Below are positions 8,531-18,198 of a DNA stretch of 64,000 nucleotides, in pieces. The notes beneath the pieces are model-generated. The model had not been told where the DNA came from. It did not search any database and saw only the letters and a list, made by a program, of their open reading frames with translations. Location: positions 1,811,268-1,875,267 of the forward strand of contig NZ_QAJL01000001.1 of assembly GCF_003852525.1 (NCBI RefSeq), read 5' to 3'. A program made the position numbers and the translations under genes. The stretch's first letter is position 1. Every line of letters starts with the position of its first letter. Source of the stretch: Pedobacter sp. KBW06 (lineage in GTDB: Bacteria; Bacteroidota; Bacteroidia; Sphingobacteriales; Sphingobacteriaceae).

Positions 8531-9325
8531 ATGCAGCTGTTAAAAATCCAGATCAACGCACAGGATGACCATTCAGGGGCCCGACCCCTGCCCATTCTTT
8601 TATCGCTCATTTTAGGGATTACAGGATTCACGGTTTTCCAGGATTTCCTGCATTCAAGCTATAATAACTATGCTTTTCACTTTTCTGAATCGCTCTTATT
8701 CAAAAGCTTCTGGCTGTTGTTTTTACCCTTCTCATTTTTGCAGTTCCGGCTGTTAAAAAGATCAGCTGCTTTTGTGCCCGCCCTCCTGCTCCCTATCGCC
8801 CTGCATATTTTAGCTTTTGCATGCACCGTCTGGCTATTGTCTGCTTTATTGTTTACCCACACCTACGCATTCAGGGATTTAATCGGCTACACCCTTTCCG
8901 AAGACAGTTACAAGTATGTATTGATTTATGGAGCAACCGCATTATTGTATATCCGGCGACAGGCAGTTGTTCAAAAACCGGAAGCATTTCCCGCAGCCCC
9001 GGTTAAAAAAATCACCATTGGCGCGGCCAGAAACTTCAGCAGCATCGCTGTTGACGAGATTCTATACATCAGCAGCTGCACTCCTTATATTTCGATCAGA
9101 ACCCGCCAGAAAAGCCATCTGTATACTGAATCTTTAAAATCGATCATGAGCAGGCTGGACCAGCAACAGTTTGTCAGGGTCCATAAATCTACCATCGTCA
9201 ACATCCATCAGGTTCGTTCTTACCGGTCCAGATTGAATGGCGACTATGATATTCTGTTGAAAAATGAGGAAGAGGTCCGGCTGAGCAGAAATTACGCGCA
9301 AAGGTTTAAAGAACTGATGGGCTAA
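8531..9325 (+). CDS. LytTR-family transcriptional regulator with membrane N-terminus
   Basis: This 264-residue protein has four predicted membrane helices (about residues 21-37, 57-75, 80-105 and 128-141), then a LytTR DNA-binding domain (about 162-262). The LytTR part contains the usual ILYISSCTPYISI strand and the FVRVHKSTIVNIHQV segment. There is no receiver domain. Proteins of this build occur widely in Bacteroidota as one-component membrane sensors; their signals are mostly unknown. The ATG at 8531 was chosen because the repeat array ends just before it. It shares its architecture with the gene at 57201-58067. Confidence 0.88.
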   Translation: MQLLKIQINAQDDHSGARPLPILLSLILGITGFTVFQDFLHSSYNNYAFHFSESLLFKSFWLLFLPFSFLQFRLLKRSAAFVPALLLPIALHILAFACTVWLLSALLFTHTYAFRDLIGYTLSEDSYKYVLIYGATALLYIRRQAVVQKPEAFPAAPVKKITIGAARNFSSIAVDEILYISSCTPYISIRTRQKSHLYTESLKSIMSRLDQQQFVRVHKSTIVNIHQVRSYRSRLNGDYDILLKNEEEVRLSRNYAQRFKELMG

Positions 9326-9419
9326 AGGTCCACAGCTCAATACAGTATTTCCTCAGGATAGCCTGTTTTATTTTGCAGATCAGGTGCTAAGACAGATTTT
9401 TGAGTAAAAGCAAATCTGT

Positions 9420-10091
9420 ATGAAACGACTCATCAAAACCAATTATCTGGCCCTATTATTAACCGTACTGGTCTTCAGTTCCTGTCAGGGTCAAACAAAA
9501 AGAAACCATTCTACCTCTGCCAGGGCTGCACTTATTGGCGGGGGTTGTGATGGCTGCGAACTGATGTATATCGGTATGCCCAAACAAATCAAGGCCATAG
9601 ATACCAGTGCCGGATGGACAGAAAAAGGGCAAAAGCTATTGATCAGCGGAACAGTATTTAAATCTGACGGAAAGACTCCTGCTCCGGAGGTGATCATTTA
9701 TTACTGGCAGACCGACAGTCAGGGATATTATTCAACCCGAAAAGGTATGGATAAAAGAACCCTGCGCCATGGCCATATCCGCGGCTGGGTAAAAACTGAC
9801 CATCAGGGCCGCTATGCCATATACACCATCCGCCCTGCCACCTACCCCGACCATTCAGAGCCCGCACATATTCATACTTCTATAAAGGAGCCGAACCTGG
9901 ATACCGAATACTACATCGATGAATTTATATTTGATGATGATCCTTTACTGAATGCTAAAAAAAGAAAAAGTCTGGAAAACCGTGGCGGAAGCGGCATTTT
10001 AAAAACCTCCCTTTCAGGCAATTTACAAATTGCAAAACATGACCTTATACTTGGGCTTCACATTCCCAATTACCCGGTACTTCCGCATTGA
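9420..10091 (+). CDS. Intradiol ring-cleavage dioxygenase-like lipoprotein
   Basis: This 223-residue protein has a lipoprotein signal peptide with lipid-attachment Cys22 (VFSSC). The remainder resembles the catalytic core of protocatechuate 3,4-dioxygenase. The four expected Fe(III) ligands are present: Tyr104 (WQTDSQGYY), Tyr142 (RPATYP), His150 and His152 (PAHIH). Known members open catechol rings between the two hydroxyls. Being membrane-anchored outside the cytoplasm is unusual for catabolic intradiol enzymes but seen in extracellular homologues. The tyrosinase at the window start also acts on phenols, though it is 8 kb away. No other aromatic catabolism genes are nearby. Confidence 0.8.
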   Translation: MKRLIKTNYLALLLTVLVFSSCQGQTKRNHSTSARAALIGGGCDGCELMYIGMPKQIKAIDTSAGWTEKGQKLLISGTVFKSDGKTPAPEVIIYYWQTDSQGYYSTRKGMDKRTLRHGHIRGWVKTDHQGRYAIYTIRPATYPDHSEPAHIHTSIKEPNLDTEYYIDEFIFDDDPLLNAKKRKSLENRGGSGILKTSLSGNLQIAKHDLILGLHIPNYPVLPH

Positions 10092-10158
10092 AAAAAAACC
10101 GGTAAAGCTGTCGTAACATTTAAAATGGTTGCTGGTCTTATCAAAAGACAAACTAAAC

Positions 10159-11346
10159 ATGAAAAAAACAACTACTTTATTGATTACGTTTTCAGGCCTT
10201 TTTCTTGGTTTGAATACTTTTGCCCAGGATAGCCTGATCACCACACTGGCTGCAAAGAACATTTCTACTTTTGTCAGGGAGGGCCGGAGCTTTTCCGGAG
10301 CCGGCTGGGATAAGATCCTGACACAGGCCAAGGCCAGTCCTGATGTCCTGATTGGAGAAGACCATTTTACGAACGAGATCCCCTATTTTACTGCTGCCAT
10401 CGTTTCTGAAATCAGGTTCGACAACTTTTTTTGTGAGATAGATCCCTTCACTGCCCGCATCTTGCAGGATAAAATTAAGGGTTTATCCCCTGCTGCCCTG
10501 CAAAAGTTTGTGAACGAATTTGGTGACACCTTTTCCTTTTATGCCTTGAATCCGGAGTTTGAACTGCTCAAAGAATTAACCAAAGCAAATACAAAAATAC
10601 AGGGTACAGATCAGATCCTGCTGATTGCAGACCGCCTGATTTGCAATCAACTCAAAAAGTCAACAAAGAGTACAAGAGCCAAAGCACTGTATGAAAGCAT
10701 TGAAAATAATTCAAAATTATACTTTGAAAACTTCCTGAAAGACCAGACTAAGCCTTTTTACCTGCTTACCGATGATTTTGATAAAAAACTAACTGAATTA
10801 TCCGGGCTCAAACTGAGTAAGGAAGAGCAGGAAATCATTGCTGCGTTCCGGTTGACTGCAAAAATATACAAGTCCCGCAGCCATCACCTGCGGATTCAAC
10901 TCATGAAAAATCAACTGATGAGTAAGCTCGGCGAATGGCAGAACAAAAAGAACCTCTTCAAATACGGTGCTAATCATATGCCAAAAGGAGAAAGTCTGAT
11001 GGAGATCTACGATACCGGAAGTCTGGTTAACAACATTGCGGACAGCGAATTTTCCAGTTCCATGCACCTGATGATTTTAGGCACAAAAGGAACACAGGCT
11101 TCTCCTTTTAAGGGCTATCCTGAAGGAAAAATAAACGAACAAAGCAGCATGTTAAAATCATTAAAACCACTGTTGAGCCCTGTTGAAGGCGAGCAATGGC
11201 ATTGTCTGGACCTTGTGGCCATCAGAAAAGGCATACAGGAAGGAAAAATCAATGTAAAAGATGTGACCCTGTCAAGAATCATCAAAGGTTATGACCTGCT
11301 GGTAGTTGTTCCAACTGTCAGCGCTCCTAAATTTATCACCCCCTAA
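10159..11346 (+). CDS. Secreted protein of unknown function, weakly EreA/ChaN-like
   Basis: This 395-residue protein has a signal peptide ending near residue 23 (LNTFAQDS). The opening of the mature part (DVLIGEDHFTNEIPYFTAAI) and later blocks around FFCEIDP resemble the conserved first motifs of the erythromycin-esterase/ChaN superfamily, where Glu and His residues are functional, but the similarity is weak and the function is not assigned. The frame extends to a TTG at 10129, but the ATG at 10159 gives a clean signal peptide and was chosen. A strong terminator follows. It lies 67 bp after the dioxygenase-like gene and could share its transcript. Confidence 0.75.
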   Translation: MKKTTTLLITFSGLFLGLNTFAQDSLITTLAAKNISTFVREGRSFSGAGWDKILTQAKASPDVLIGEDHFTNEIPYFTAAIVSEIRFDNFFCEIDPFTARILQDKIKGLSPAALQKFVNEFGDTFSFYALNPEFELLKELTKANTKIQGTDQILLIADRLICNQLKKSTKSTRAKALYESIENNSKLYFENFLKDQTKPFYLLTDDFDKKLTELSGLKLSKEEQEIIAAFRLTAKIYKSRSHHLRIQLMKNQLMSKLGEWQNKKNLFKYGANHMPKGESLMEIYDTGSLVNNIADSEFSSSMHLMILGTKGTQASPFKGYPEGKINEQSSMLKSLKPLLSPVEGEQWHCLDLVAIRKGIQEGKINVKDVTLSRIIKGYDLLVVVPTVSAPKFITP

Positions 11347-11359
11347 CCAGTCCACATAG

Positions 11360-11397
11360 AAAACCCGCACTGCTTATCGCAGTGCGGGTTTTCTGTC
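11360..11397. terminator. Strong bidirectional terminator
   Basis: A perfect 14-bp stem (AAAACCCGCACTGC with GCAGTGCGGGTTTT) with a 5-nt loop is followed by CTGTCTTTTTC. It separates the plus-strand secreted protein from the minus-strand GH97 gene and has A/T tracts on both sides. Confidence 0.9.
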
Positions 11398-11408
11398 TTT
11401 TTCAGCTT

Positions 11409-13712
<2,304 letters not shown>

Positions 13713-13723
13713 CATAAAGCTAC

Positions 13724-13903
13724 TTATTTTGCAGCGTTTTTCTTTTCAGTGATCTCTGTACGGATTTCCTGAGCAAGGCCTTTGATCTCCTGTAAAGCTT
13801 TACGCACTCTGGTTCCCGCAGCACTGTTGCCACCGTTATAAAATTTTTCTACGTCTGCTTCTGTCGCAGCTACTACTTCTTTTAGTTTTGCAAATTTACT
13901 CAT
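13724..13903 (-). CDS. Histone H1-like (Hc1-type) DNA-binding protein
   Basis: This 59-residue protein (MSKFAKLKEVVAATEADVEK at the start) matches the short Hc1/histone H1-like proteins found throughout Bacteroidota, which are typically just under 60 residues. The conserved core GNSAAGTRVRKALQEIKGLA is intact. These proteins are small, helical and basic in the middle and are thought to bind and organise nucleoid DNA. The gene has its own strong terminator and is normally highly expressed. It is shorter than usual gene-calling cut-offs and easy to miss. Confidence 0.88.
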   Translation of the reverse strand: MSKFAKLKEVVAATEADVEKFYNGGNSAAGTRVRKALQEIKGLAQEIRTEITEKKNAAK

Positions 13904-14057
13904 GGTTCTTTTTAATTAATTGGTTTTTTCTTAGTTATCTGTGTCAAGCTTTAATTCAAAAAGCATCTTTATGCCCTTCTGAATGCGCTTAATAGTGTAA
14001 ACATAAGGATTAAAAATAAAATTACAAATAAATACTACTAATTCAGTAGACATTATA

Positions 14058-14065
14058 TATATTTG
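14058..14065 (+). promoter_or_regulatory. Promoter -7 element upstream of tRNA-like gene
   Basis: TATATTTG fits TAnnTTTG exactly and lies 33 bp before the 5' end of the tRNA-like fold. Confidence 0.45.
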
Positions 14066-14097
14066 TTTCATCATCAGCAGGAAAGCTGATCCGGTAT

Positions 14098-14168
14098 AGT
14101 CATGTGGCCGAGTGGCAAGGCAGGGGTTTCATACACCCGGAATGGCGGTTCGATTCCGCTCATGACGT
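14098..14168 (+). tRNA. tRNA-Met(CAT)-like, divergent
   Basis: The sequence folds into a tRNA cloverleaf. The acceptor stem has six pairs (GTCATG with CATGAC) plus a mismatched outer A-G. The D stem is GCC/GGC. The anticodon loop TTCATAC carries CAT with T33 and A37. The T arm is GGCGG-TTCGATT-CCGCT with a canonical T loop. The outermost anticodon-stem pair is a G-G mismatch and the variable loop has only four bases. No CCA is encoded. It may be an unusual elongator Met or Ile2 (lysidine) tRNA, or a decaying copy. A promoter element precedes it and a terminator follows. Confidence 0.6.
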
Positions 14169-14220
14169 CTAAGTGGTAGCGATAACCTAAAGGTTGAGCT
14201 TAAACTTTTCCATGTTTTGA

Positions 14221-14252
14221 CAGCTTGTTTACTCATTGCAAGCTGCTTTTTT
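14221..14252 (+). terminator. Intrinsic terminator after tRNA-like gene
   Basis: A 7-bp stem (CAGCTTG with CAAGCTG) is followed by CTTTTTT. It starts about 50 bp after the tRNA-like gene. Confidence 0.65.
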
Positions 14253-14313
14253 AAGGTTTCATGCTGCGAAGCACAAACATTTAAGTACTCGTTTAATTTA
14301 CACTTTGGTTATT

Positions 14314-14346
14314 AAAGGCTATCTCTCATCAGGTAGCCTTTTTTTA
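14314..14346 (+). terminator. Second intrinsic terminator before GH27
   Basis: A perfect 8-bp stem (AAAGGCTA with TAGCCTTT) is followed by a long T-rich tract. The 60 bp between this and the previous terminator hold no open frame; they could encode a small RNA or just insulate GH27 from upstream transcription. Confidence 0.7.
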
Positions 14347-14380
14347 TTTTTATTCGGATACTTGTCATTAACTTTAGTGC

Positions 14381-15610
14381 ATGATTCACAAAACTACCTT
14401 TTACCGCCTGATTCTGATCTTAATCCTTAGCCCCTGCTTCCTTTACGCACAAGAGCCATCCAGCCATCCAAAAACACCAATGATGGGCTGGTCAAGCTGG
14501 AACAATTTCCGTGTAGACATCAATGAGCAGGTGATGAAGGCACAGGCCGATGCAATGGTCCTTACCGGACTTAAAAAAGCCGGTTATAATTTTATAAATA
14601 TGGATGATGGATTTTTTGGCGGGAGAAATGAAAAAGGAGAACTCCTGGTACATAGCAAACGTTTTCCTTCAGGAATGAAGGCCCTTGCAGATTATATCCA
14701 TGGTAAAGGACTTAAAGCGGGAATCTATTCAGACGCGGGCATCAATACCTGTGCATCAATATGGGATAAAGACACCATTGGAGTGGGCTCCGGACTTTAT
14801 GGCCATGATGAACAGGATTTAAACCTGATGCTTAAAACCTGGGGCTATGATTTCATTAAAGTCGACTGGTGTGGCGGCGAGAAACTGGGATTAGATGAAC
14901 AGATGCGTTATACCCAAATCGCAAATCATATTAAAAAGATAAAAAAAGAGGCTTTATTCAACATCTGCCGATGGCAATTCCCCGGAAAATGGGCAATTGA
15001 AATTGCAGATTCCTGGCGGATCTCCGGCGATATCAACAATAAATTTGAATCTATTTTAAACATTATAGATAAGAATGCAGATCTATGGAAATATAGTTCT
15101 CCCGGTCATGTGAATGATATGGATATGCTGCAGGTTGGCCGTGGCATGAGCTATGAAGAAGATAAGTCACATTTCAGCATGTGGGCCATGATGAACTCTC
15201 CGCTATTACTTGGTAACGACCTGAGGACAATTTCCAAAGAAACACTGAGCCTGGTCACCAATGCAGAGGTCATTGCCCTGAATCAGGACAAACTCGGCTA
15301 TCAGGCCCGCAGGTTAAAGAAATCAGGAGAACTGGAAATCTGGGCAAAACCATTGGTTTCTACCATGAGTGGTCTGGTTGCAGTAACCTTATTGAACAGG
15401 TCGGACAAAAGCGCTTCGATTGATCTTGATCTGAAAAGTTTAGGCTTTGACCTCAGCCACAATTATACGATCAGGGACTTATGGAAACATAAGGATTATC
15501 AGGCAAGCAAAGCCGTTTCCGAAAGTTTTGAGCTTCCTGCACATGGTGTAGTCACTTTAAAAATCAAAGGAAAATTAATTCCTTTTAACATCTTTCAATC
15601 CGAAAAGTAA
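14381..15610 (+). CDS. GH27 alpha-galactosidase, secreted
   Basis: This 409-residue protein has a signal peptide (ending near LYAQ, residue 24) and a complete GH27 barrel. It includes PMMGWSSWNNF, the NMDDGFF motif, the putative nucleophile Asp162 in IKVDWCGG, and the acid/base Asp217 in RISGDI. A short C-terminal beta-sandwich (about 320-400) follows. GH27 enzymes release terminal alpha-galactose with retention. A near-consensus -7 element (TAACTTTA) lies just before the ATG at 14381, so the 5' leader would be very short. The gene stands alone between terminators. Confidence 0.93.
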   Translation: MIHKTTFYRLILILILSPCFLYAQEPSSHPKTPMMGWSSWNNFRVDINEQVMKAQADAMVLTGLKKAGYNFINMDDGFFGGRNEKGELLVHSKRFPSGMKALADYIHGKGLKAGIYSDAGINTCASIWDKDTIGVGSGLYGHDEQDLNLMLKTWGYDFIKVDWCGGEKLGLDEQMRYTQIANHIKKIKKEALFNICRWQFPGKWAIEIADSWRISGDINNKFESILNIIDKNADLWKYSSPGHVNDMDMLQVGRGMSYEEDKSHFSMWAMMNSPLLLGNDLRTISKETLSLVTNAEVIALNQDKLGYQARRLKKSGELEIWAKPLVSTMSGLVAVTLLNRSDKSASIDLDLKSLGFDLSHNYTIRDLWKHKDYQASKAVSESFELPAHGVVTLKIKGKLIPFNIFQSEK

Positions 15611-15649
15611 GGCTGTTTTTGGCGGGAAGCTTAGTAAAACAGAGATCTT

Positions 15650-15685
15650 AATAAAAGGAAGTTTTAGACTTCCTTTTATTTTTAA
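15650..15685. terminator. Bidirectional terminator after GH27
   Basis: A perfect 13-bp stem (AATAAAAGGAAGT with ACTTCCTTTTATT) with a 5-nt loop is followed by TTTAATT. It sits between the converging GH27 and ADP-ribosyltransferase-like genes. Confidence 0.85.
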
Positions 15686-15689
15686 TTCA

Positions 15690-16313
15690 TTACACTTTTT
15701 GATATTTCATATTTTCCATCATTGGAAGAAAGTACCCTTTGATACAATTGGGATTTCTGATACAGATCTGAATGTGGTCTTTTTCTTTAAAACCCGCATT
15801 TTCATACAGTTCTTCACCTTCTGAAAATACCCCCTGGATGGAATCAAATGGCGGAGTGGCGGCCTGATGTCTAAAAGAATGTAAACTCTCAATTACAGCA
15901 CAATCCAGTTCGCGTAACAACAAATCATTACTACCCCCGATTCTTAAAGGTTTATTTACCGGCATGTCCTTTCTTAATTTCTTATTCAAAGTGTTTAACG
16001 AATTATGCGCCTCCTTTATAAAAGAAAGATTCTGATAGTCCAATAAATCGAGGCAAAAACCCAGATTTAGTACAGCCCCAATTACTGCCGGATTTTTTAT
16101 CGGCCTTATCGACTTGCCGGGATTCGATTTTAAAAACTCGGCAAATTCTAATGCTCTTGCCGGGCTATTGTCCCACATATAGACACCATGTCCTAGCCAG
16201 TCGTACTTGTTAGTACTCTTACGAAGCGCTGTTTTTCCAGTCAGGACTTCTGATACCAGGCTTTCGTAACAACCATGAAACCCTAAAATCAGCCCAGGTC
16301 TCGTAGTATACGT
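15690..16313 (-). CDS. ADP-ribosyltransferase-like protein, start codon altered (ACG)
   Basis: The conserved part reads LILGFHGC near the N-terminus, then DWLGHGVYMWDNSPARALEFA, and IQICIRNPNCIKGYF near the C-terminus. H-G followed by G-x-G-x-Y and a downstream alanine-rich helix resembles PARP/DUF3990-type ADP-ribosyltransferase folds; this assignment is by pattern only. The frame is open back to 16364 but has no ATG, GTG or TTG before Met at 16178, which would cut off the HG motif. The codon at 16311-16313 is ACG; the aligned position in the upstream duplicate of the overlapping small gene is ATG (16509-16511). So the natural start was probably here, and the gene may now be poorly translated or silent. 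From ACG the product is 207 residues. Confidence 0.55.
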   Translation of the reverse strand, partial: TYTTRPGLILGFHGCYESLVSEVLTGKTALRKSTNKYDWLGHGVYMWDNSPARALEFAEFLKSNPGKSIRPIKNPAVIGAVLNLGFCLDLLDYQNLSFIKEAHNSLNTLNKKLRKDMPVNKPLRIGGSNDLLLRELDCAVIESLHSFRHQAATPPFDSIQGVFSEGEELYENAGFKEKDHIQICIRNPNCIKGYFLPMMENMKYQKV

Positions 16314-16465
16314 AGATTCCGATATGGTTTGCGTAAATTTCCTTTTGGCATCAGAATACCAACTTTAACCAGGTAATCTTTCGATGCCTCCTTACTTTTA
16401 CAAAGCTCTTTTGTATACGCCCTCATCGCTTTTGTAAATTCTTTTCTCTCTTTATCTGATATCAT
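16289..16465 (-). CDS. Small protein, copy 1, overlapping the ADP-ribosyltransferase-like gene
   Basis: This 58-residue protein (MISDKERKEFTKAMRAYTKE at the start) is charged and helical, with a LVKVGILMPKGNLRKPYRNL block near the end. Its 3' end overlaps the first codons of the ADP-ribosyltransferase-like frame by 25 bp, the arrangement expected of translationally coupled partners such as antitoxin and toxin; that role is inference. It is a near duplicate of the gene immediately upstream (16475-16663); the period is 198 bp. Only nine base pairs separate them. Confidence 0.6.
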   Translation of the reverse strand: MISDKERKEFTKAMRAYTKELCKSKEASKDYLVKVGILMPKGNLRKPYRNLRILRDLG

Positions 16466-16474
16466 ACCGTTCTC

Positions 16475-16663
16475 TTATTTTGATACTTGCCCCAAATCCC
16501 GTAGTATACATAGATTTCGATATGGTTTGCGTAAATTACCTTTTGGAGTCAGAATACCGGCTCCAACCAGAAAAGCTTTACATGCCTCCTTACTTTTACA
16601 AAGCTCTTTTGTATACGCCCTCATCGCTTTTATACATTCTTTTCTCTCTCTATCTGATATCAT
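16475..16663 (-). CDS. Small protein, copy 2 (tandem duplicate)
   Basis: This 62-residue protein starts MISDRERKECIKAMRAYTKE and shares the block GILTPKGNLRKPYRNL with copy 1, differing by few residues over the common part, and has a short extra tail (QVSK). The frame extends five codons to a TTG, but the ATG at 16663 aligns exactly with copy 1 and was chosen. In the -1 frame it keeps an ATG-TAT-ACT-ACG at 16511, aligned with ACG-TAT-ACT-ACG of copy 1, but that frame stops after 19 codons. This marks it as the donor or relic of a tandem duplication. Confidence 0.6.
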   Translation of the reverse strand: MISDRERKECIKAMRAYTKELCKSKEACKAFLVGAGILTPKGNLRKPYRNLCILRDLGQVSK

Positions 16664-16985
16664 ACTTTCATTTTTCAATACTTAGCCTATTGTTAGCTAT
16701 GACTAAACTATATATTTAAAAAGAATTTATATTAACAAATAAGAAAATAAATACACAAAAATTTACAAACCAGCTGTTTACCCATAGCTGAGCCGCTGTT
16801 CACAAGCTCCTGAGCATGTATGCACCGGGTATAGACCCTGGATCAACCGAATATGAAGCTTGTTGACCAGGGATCTCTTAACTGCAAGATACGGAATAGA
16901 CTTCTGGATAAGGTTATGCTATTTTGCATGGATACCCACCAAAATGAGCACCAGCGGCTATCATATTATTAACTACATTCGCTTT
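16664..16985. other. AT-rich intergenic region, 322 bp
   Basis: The left part (16680-16770) is very AT-rich and probably carries the promoter of the small-protein operon on the minus strand. No conserved gene, hairpin or repeat is evident in the rest. A plus-strand open frame reaching back to a TTG at 16860 has no family support in this part. Confidence 0.5.
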
Positions 16986-17291
16986 ATGAAAACGGAAAAA
17001 CAGCCTGGTGTACACTTAGAAGTTGACCCTAATAAATTAGATTCCAAGATTAAAAGCTTTGAATACAATGGCAACCATTACCTATACGTGTGTCATATCG
17101 ACAAGTATTCTGATATTGCCGGAGGCCATAAAGATGACCATCCGGACCGTGTAAAAATATTGGTAAAGAGTTTTTATGGCAAGTATCTGAATCTGGATAT
17201 CAGCTTAGAGGAATTCAATGCCGATGCTTTTCAGCCCAGGTTATTAAAGGAAATTGACGAAAACCTCATTTCTACCGAACCCAGCTATTGA
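16986..17291 (+). CDS. Hypothetical protein, 101 aa
   Basis: I do not recognise this protein. It is soluble, rich in Lys, Asp and Tyr, with no signal peptide or membrane segment. Possible starts are ATG at 16944 and at 16986; the second was chosen because the sequence from there (MKTEKQPGVHLEVDPNKLDS) looks like a normal cytoplasmic N-terminus. It ends 4 bp before the converging acetyltransferase stop. Its place next to the ADP-ribosyltransferase-like locus may mean it belongs to the same accessory block, but nothing in the sequence proves it. Confidence 0.5.
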   Translation: MKTEKQPGVHLEVDPNKLDSKIKSFEYNGNHYLYVCHIDKYSDIAGGHKDDHPDRVKILVKSFYGKYLNLDISLEEFNADAFQPRLLKEIDENLISTEPSY

Positions 17292-17295
17292 TCCG

Positions 17296-18198
17296 CTAGG
17301 TATGGGAAAGCAGGGGAAAAATCAATTGATGGTCTTCAAACAGCCTGCGGCAATCAGCCGGTACAAAAAGGGTGAGGTCTTCTTCTTTATAAGGTCTGAT
17401 TTCATAATCCCCGCTATTTTCCGGTATGAACCCCAATAAAACCTCCCTGGTATTTTCCAGGGCCAGCGTATGAATGACGGTTTTGATGTCTACGTTTTCC
17501 TCTGCCAGGATATCGTGCAAGATTAAGGTTTCGCCTTCATATTCCGCAACCACCACTGCTTTTAATCCGGCAATGTAGTAAAGGAAATCCCTGATGCTGA
17601 ACCTGTCGAAATAATGGGCATAAAACATCACCAGTCCGGCATTGTCTCTCATTGAAACCTTAAATAATGGAACGGCTTTTTGTGCAGTATGAAAAAGCAA
17701 ATCCCTGTCATTGGTATCGTCCATATCCATCGATCTGAATGTAAGTCCCTTTTGCAGTTCTTTCAGCTGATAAACTGCCTGATATTCATTTACGGGTACA
17801 AAGCCGAACTTAGGGTAGAAATCCAGGACCTCATCATTGGCAAACAGGTAAATCATATCGCATTGACCCTCCCAGTCTAACATTACTTTTTCCATCAATG
17901 CGCGGCTTAACCCCTGCTTTCTGTAATCAGGGTCTGTCATTACCGTACCGATCTGCACAAACTTTTTCTCTACACCCAATACGGTAAAACGGATCACATT
18001 CACTGTGATGTTCGATACCACTTTATCTCCCTCCGCGAGGCTGTACAAAATACAGTTCCCGTCCCAATACCCGCTTTGGTACCACTTTTCGAAATCAAAG
18101 CGGTAAGTTTTTTGTGTGAGTGAATTGAAGCTTTCCCTCAATCCCCCCTCATGCTGATACTGAATCAGAAAGGTATAGTCCTTGTTATTTATCTTCAT
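17296..18198 (-). CDS. GNAT-family N-acetyltransferase (Eis-like)
   Basis: This 300-residue protein has an N-terminal GNAT domain (about 1-145) with the acetyl-CoA-binding motif A in VMTDPDYRKQGLSRALM and a FANDEVLDFYPKFGF segment typical of enzymes grouped with Eis. The C-terminal half (about 150-300) is a second, more divergent lobe, as in two-domain GNATs. The acceptor substrate is unknown. Its ATG lies inside the end of the upstream acetyltransferase gene (14-bp overlap), so the two are very likely one operon. Confidence 0.85.
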   Translation of the reverse strand: MKINNKDYTFLIQYQHEGGLRESFNSLTQKTYRFDFEKWYQSGYWDGNCILYSLAEGDKVVSNITVNVIRFTVLGVEKKFVQIGTVMTDPDYRKQGLSRALMEKVMLDWEGQCDMIYLFANDEVLDFYPKFGFVPVNEYQAVYQLKELQKGLTFRSMDMDDTNDRDLLFHTAQKAVPLFKVSMRDNAGLVMFYAHYFDRFSIRDFLYYIAGLKAVVVAEYEGETLILHDILAEENVDIKTVIHTLALENTREVLLGFIPENSGDYEIRPYKEEDLTLFVPADCRRLFEDHQLIFPLLSHT

